Assembly (NCBI RefSeq): GCF_043951855.1
Contig: NZ_JBINJW010000002.1
Location: 167,438-231,437 of the forward strand
Source: Proteiniclasticum sp043951855
GTDB lineage: Bacteria; Bacillota; Clostridia; Clostridiales; Clostridiaceae
DNA length: 64,000 nt
Direction of reading: 5' to 3'
The translations under genes were made by a program, and so were the position numbers. This document shows, piece after piece, positions 61,151 through 64,000 of this stretch. The number at the start of each line of letters is the position of its first letter. Position 1 is the stretch's first letter. The notes beneath the pieces were generated by a model, which was given only the letters and a program-made list of their open reading frames with translations, searched no databases and had not been told where the DNA came from.

Positions 61151-64000
61151 CTCTGCAATATCAACTGCAAAGGATGCTGTCTTGCCATCTACTGTAACTG
61201 TAACAACCTGTCCTGCTTCTGCCTGACTGCTGTTAAATCCGGTTAAGTTTCCAATCGTAATGTTCTCAATCATCTTCTCACCATTGTTGTAAGTTCCGGT
61301 CACTTCCAGTCCTGTCAGATCCAGTTCTTCTCCTACAAGGTAGCTCAGTTTAGACGGCTTCTTTGTGATCTCGATGGAGTCCAGCAGGATCGCTTGGATG
61401 TCCACTGTGAAGGTGGCTGTCTTGCCATCTACTGTTACTGTAACAACCTGTCCTGCTTCTGCCTGACTGCTGTTGAATCCGGTGATGTTATCCATGGTGA
61501 TGGCTTCAACCTTCTTCTCACCATTATTGTAAACTCCTGTTACTTCCAGTCCAGTCAGATCCAGTTCTTCTCCCACAAAGTAGTTCAGCTTGGCTGGCTG
61601 CTTCGTGATCTCGATGGAGTCTAAAAGGATGGCTATGATATCCACTGTGAAGGTGGCAGTCTTGCCATTAACGGTTACTGTAACAACCTGTCCGGCTTCC
61701 GCCTGACTGCTGTTGAATCCTGCGATGTTGTCAATAGTGATGGTTTCAACCTTCTTTTTACCATTGTTGTAAGTTCCGATCACTTCCAGTCCAGTCAGAT
61801 CCAGTTCTTCTCCCACAAAGTAGCTCAAATTAGCAGGATACTTCGTAATCTCGATGGATTCCAGCAGAATCGCTATGATTTCCACTGTGAAGGTTGCTGT
61901 TTTTCTATCAACGGATACTGTAACAACCTGTCCTGCTTCTGCATTGCCGCTGTTGAAACCTGCCACGTTTTCCATTGTAATGGTCTCAATCTTCTTCTCA
62001 CCGTTGTTGTAGGTTCCGATCACTTCCAGTCCAGTCAGATCCAGTTCTTCTCCCACAAAGTAGTTCAGCTTGTCTGGCTGCTTCGTGATCTCGATGGAGT
62101 CTAAAAGGATGGCGATGATATCCACCTCGAAGGTAGTCGTCTTTCCGTCCACTGTCACGGTAACCACCTGACCTGTTTCTGCGTTGCTGCTGTCAAAGCC
62201 TGTGATGTTCTCCATGGTGATGGTTTCCATTCTCTGTTCACCGTTATTGTAGGTTCCGATCACTTCCAGTCCAGTCAGATCCAACTCTTCTCCCACAAAG
62301 TAGTTCAGCTTGGTTGGCTGCTTCGTGATCTCGATGGAGTCTAAAAGGATGGCTATGATGTCCACCGTTAAGGTAGTCGTCTTTCTCTCCACTGTCACGG
62401 TAACCACCTGACCTGTTTCTGCGTTACTACTGTCAAAGCCTGTGATGTTCTCCATGGTGATGGTTTCCATTCTCTGTTCACCGTTATTGTAGGTTCCGGT
62501 GACTTCCAGTCCTGTCAGATCCAGCTGCTCTCCCACGAAGTAGCTCAGTTTTTCCGGCATCTTCGTGATCTCGATGTACTCCAGCATAATCCCTATGATA
62601 TCTACTGTGAAAGTGGCTGTCTTATCCTCAACTGTCACTGTGACAATTTGTCCTGTTTCCGCCTTGCTGCTGTCAAAGCCTGTAACGCTCTCCATGGTGA
62701 TGGTTTCCATTCTCTTCTCACCATTGTTGTAGGTTCCAGTCACTTCCAGTCCAGTTAGATTCAGCTCTTCGCCTACAAAGTAGCTCAACTTGGCTGGCTG
62801 CTTCATGATCTCGATGGAGTCCAGCACGATGGCTATGATGTCCACTGCGAAAGTGGCTGTCTTGCCGTTAACCGTTACTGTGACGATCTGTCCGGTTTCC
62901 GCCTGACTGCTGCTGAATCCGGTGATGTTATCCATGGTGATGGCTTCAATCTTCTTGTCTCCGTTGTTGTAGGTTCCGGTCACTTCCAGTCCTGTCAGAT
63001 CCAGTTCTTCTCCCACGAAGTAGCTCAGCTTGGCTGGTTGCTTCGTGATTTCTATGGATTCCAGCACGATGGATATGATATCCACTGTGAAAGCGGCTGT
63101 CTTGCCATCAACGGTTACTGTAACGATCTGTCCTGTTTCTTCAATGCTGCTGTCGAATCCGTTGACGTTTTCCATCGTAATTGTCTCAATCTTCTTCTCG
63201 CCATTGTTGTAGGTTCCGATCACTTCCAGTCCAGTCAGATCCAATTCTTCTCCCACGAAGTAGCTCAGCTTGGCTGGCTGCTTCGTGATTTCTATGAAAT
63301 CTAATTCCTTTGGAACAATATTGAATGGGATACTAACTTCATTAGTATAATTATTTATACCTTTTAGTGTCAGCGTAGCCAACCCTATTTCTATATTATC
63401 TGATAAAAAATATGTGTAATCCTGATTTAAGTTAAGGACTTTATCCCCATCCTTGATACTATAGATCGGCATGATCTCCGCACCTGTATAAATGTAGTCT
63501 GATTTGCTGATATCAATATCAATATTATTTACATCTTTAGGTAAAACTGACACTATACGTTCAATTCTTGAACTATTTCCTGTAGCATCATATACAACAT
63601 ATGCCAAAACATAGTCTCCGATTTGTGAAGTATCAACTGCACCTTCAATATGATATTCGGTGATTATGCCATCGAACTCATCTATTGCATATATACCCTG
63701 CTCAACATACTCTTCACCCAAAATAATGTTCATTTTCTCATCACCCAGTAATACAAGATGCGGTGGGGTAACATCCACATAATTCTTTCGTAATACATGA
63801 TATTTCTCACCATTGGAGTTAGGATTGATAAGAAATAACTGTTCTTGGGTATCTAAAACTTTTGAATAGAAGTCTGACACAATGGCATAATTACTGATGT
63901 AAAAATCCAATATCCCATAATTTTCGAAATGTCCTTTCTTCTGATGTATTGCTGCATGATTCTCATTTCTTATGGTTAGGATAGAATCCTTCATGTTGAT
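60233..64000 (-). CDS. Secreted Big_3/ChW adhesin-like protein (N-terminus outside the window)
   Basis: At least 1253 residues. The frame stays open to the right edge, so the first visible Met is not necessarily the start and no signal peptide is seen. Domains: an unassigned start, a DUF5011/HYR-like Ig domain (about 75-150: ILGEEYVEQGIYAIDEFDG ... VVYDATGNS), an MBG/YDG-like domain (about 155-225: YTGAEIMPIYSIKDG ... LTLKGINNYTNEV), nine Big_3 units of 80 residues, and two ChW triads ending in PGPTLDHYRTR. It is a paralogue of the gene at 50778, with a different N-terminus and a nearly identical C-terminus. Confidence 0.9.
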   Translation of the reverse strand: MNMKDSILTIRNENHAAIHQKKGHFENYGILDFYISNYAIVSDFYSKVLDTQEQLFLINPNSNGEKYHVLRKNYVDVTPPHLVLLGDEKMNIILGEEYVEQGIYAIDEFDGIITEYHIEGAVDTSQIGDYVLAYVVYDATGNSSRIERIVSVLPKDVNNIDIDISKSDYIYTGAEIMPIYSIKDGDKVLNLNQDYTYFLSDNIEIGLATLTLKGINNYTNEVSIPFNIVPKELDFIEITKQPAKLSYFVGEELDLTGLEVIGTYNNGEKKIETITMENVNGFDSSIEETGQIVTVTVDGKTAAFTVDIISIVLESIEITKQPAKLSYFVGEELDLTGLEVTGTYNNGDKKIEAITMDNITGFSSSQAETGQIVTVTVNGKTATFAVDIIAIVLDSIEIMKQPAKLSYFVGEELNLTGLEVTGTYNNGEKRMETITMESVTGFDSSKAETGQIVTVTVEDKTATFTVDIIGIMLEYIEITKMPEKLSYFVGEQLDLTGLEVTGTYNNGEQRMETITMENITGFDSSNAETGQVVTVTVERKTTTLTVDIIAILLDSIEITKQPTKLNYFVGEELDLTGLEVIGTYNNGEQRMETITMENITGFDSSNAETGQVVTVTVDGKTTTFEVDIIAILLDSIEITKQPDKLNYFVGEELDLTGLEVIGTYNNGEKKIETITMENVAGFNSGNAEAGQVVTVSVDRKTATFTVEIIAILLESIEITKYPANLSYFVGEELDLTGLEVIGTYNNGKKKVETITIDNIAGFNSSQAEAGQVVTVTVNGKTATFTVDIIAILLDSIEITKQPAKLNYFVGEELDLTGLEVTGVYNNGEKKVEAITMDNITGFNSSQAEAGQVVTVTVDGKTATFTVDIQAILLDSIEITKKPSKLSYLVGEELDLTGLEVTGTYNNGEKMIENITIGNLTGFNSSQAEAGQVVTVTVDGKTASFAVDIAEKLSVLYRTHVQSYGWQDFVSDGMLSGTTGKAKRLEAIEIRTEGNENLGIKYSTHVEKIGWQNYVENGALSGTEGRALRLEAIKIELTGTDADRYDIYYRVHAEKFGWMGWAKNGQAAGTAGYAYRLEAIEISIVEKGENPYPVNVSAYRDKNTVENISYRTHVQSVGWQDFVSDGEMSGTEGQKLRLEGIEISLGDHLPSGSVEYSTHVQSIGWTDPVRDGAMSGTEGRALRLEAIRINLTGEISRQYDIYYRVHSEKIGWMGWARNGEDAGTSGYAYRLEGIEIMLVEKGANAPGPTLDHYRTR
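61150..63310 (-). repeat. 240-bp tandem repeats encoding Big_3 domains (nine units)
   Basis: Same 80-codon unit as at 51690-54330. Some units are closer to units of the other gene than to their own neighbours (for example the ones with GEQRMETITMENITGFDSS), which points to exchange between the two genes. Confidence 0.88.

Overview
The window looks like chromosomal DNA of a low-to-moderate G+C anaerobic Bacillota, most likely class Clostridia. The grounds are AGGAGG-type ribosome binding sites, an LPxTG surface protein, clostridial hydrophobic repeats with a conserved tryptophan (ChW repeats) joined to group-3 bacterial Ig-like domains, and a ferredoxin-type FrhB-like protein in a polysaccharide locus. 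I cannot name the species. Nearly every gene is on the minus strand; the one clear exception is an IS3-family transposase.

Layout. (1) 1-1635: a cut-off nucleotidyltransferase gene behind a dGTPase gene that carries one in-frame stop. (2) 1868-6919: a 1683-residue LPxTG adhesin with a run of eleven near-identical 91-residue CnaB-type domains. (3) 7449-13482: an IS66-like remnant and terminator, then a conflict-type module of three genes: a TOTE-like primase/helicase/phospholipase-D-like fusion, a large helical protein, and a protein resembling pRiA4b ORF-3. (4) 13625-20432: an accessory island with an IS3 transposase, a truncated ImmA/IrrE-like gene, an intact ISL3 element with 8-bp target duplications, an XRE regulator with a strong promoter, an HEPN-like protein, an unknown protein and an AbiU2-like HEPN protein. 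A degenerate repeat tract follows.

(5) 20874-44364: a complete Wzx/Wzy-type polysaccharide locus, transcribed from wzz (44364) down to galU (20874). It holds chain-length control, a membrane 4,6-dehydratase, a priming phosphoglycosyltransferase, CapE/CapF L-sugar enzymes, four glycosyltransferases, a Wzy-like polymerase, dTDP-rhamnose genes (with an RfbC-RfbD fusion), a UDP-sugar dehydrogenase, an FrhB-like Fe-S protein, a helical-barrel protein and a Wzx flippase. An unrelated insert (Flp-like pilin, small membrane protein, FRG-domain protein) sits between the dehydratase and the priming transferase.

(6) 45144-64000: five consecutive secreted ChW proteins. They carry, in turn, a VanY-like carboxypeptidase, a transglutaminase-like domain, an 11-unit Ig array, a PGRP-type amidase and a 9-unit Ig array (cut by the window edge). 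Their ChW repeats are organised in A-B-C triads, and two of the proteins share a nearly identical C-terminal cassette. Together with the capsule locus and the CnaB adhesin, the window reads as a cell-envelope region interrupted by mobile and defence-like islands.
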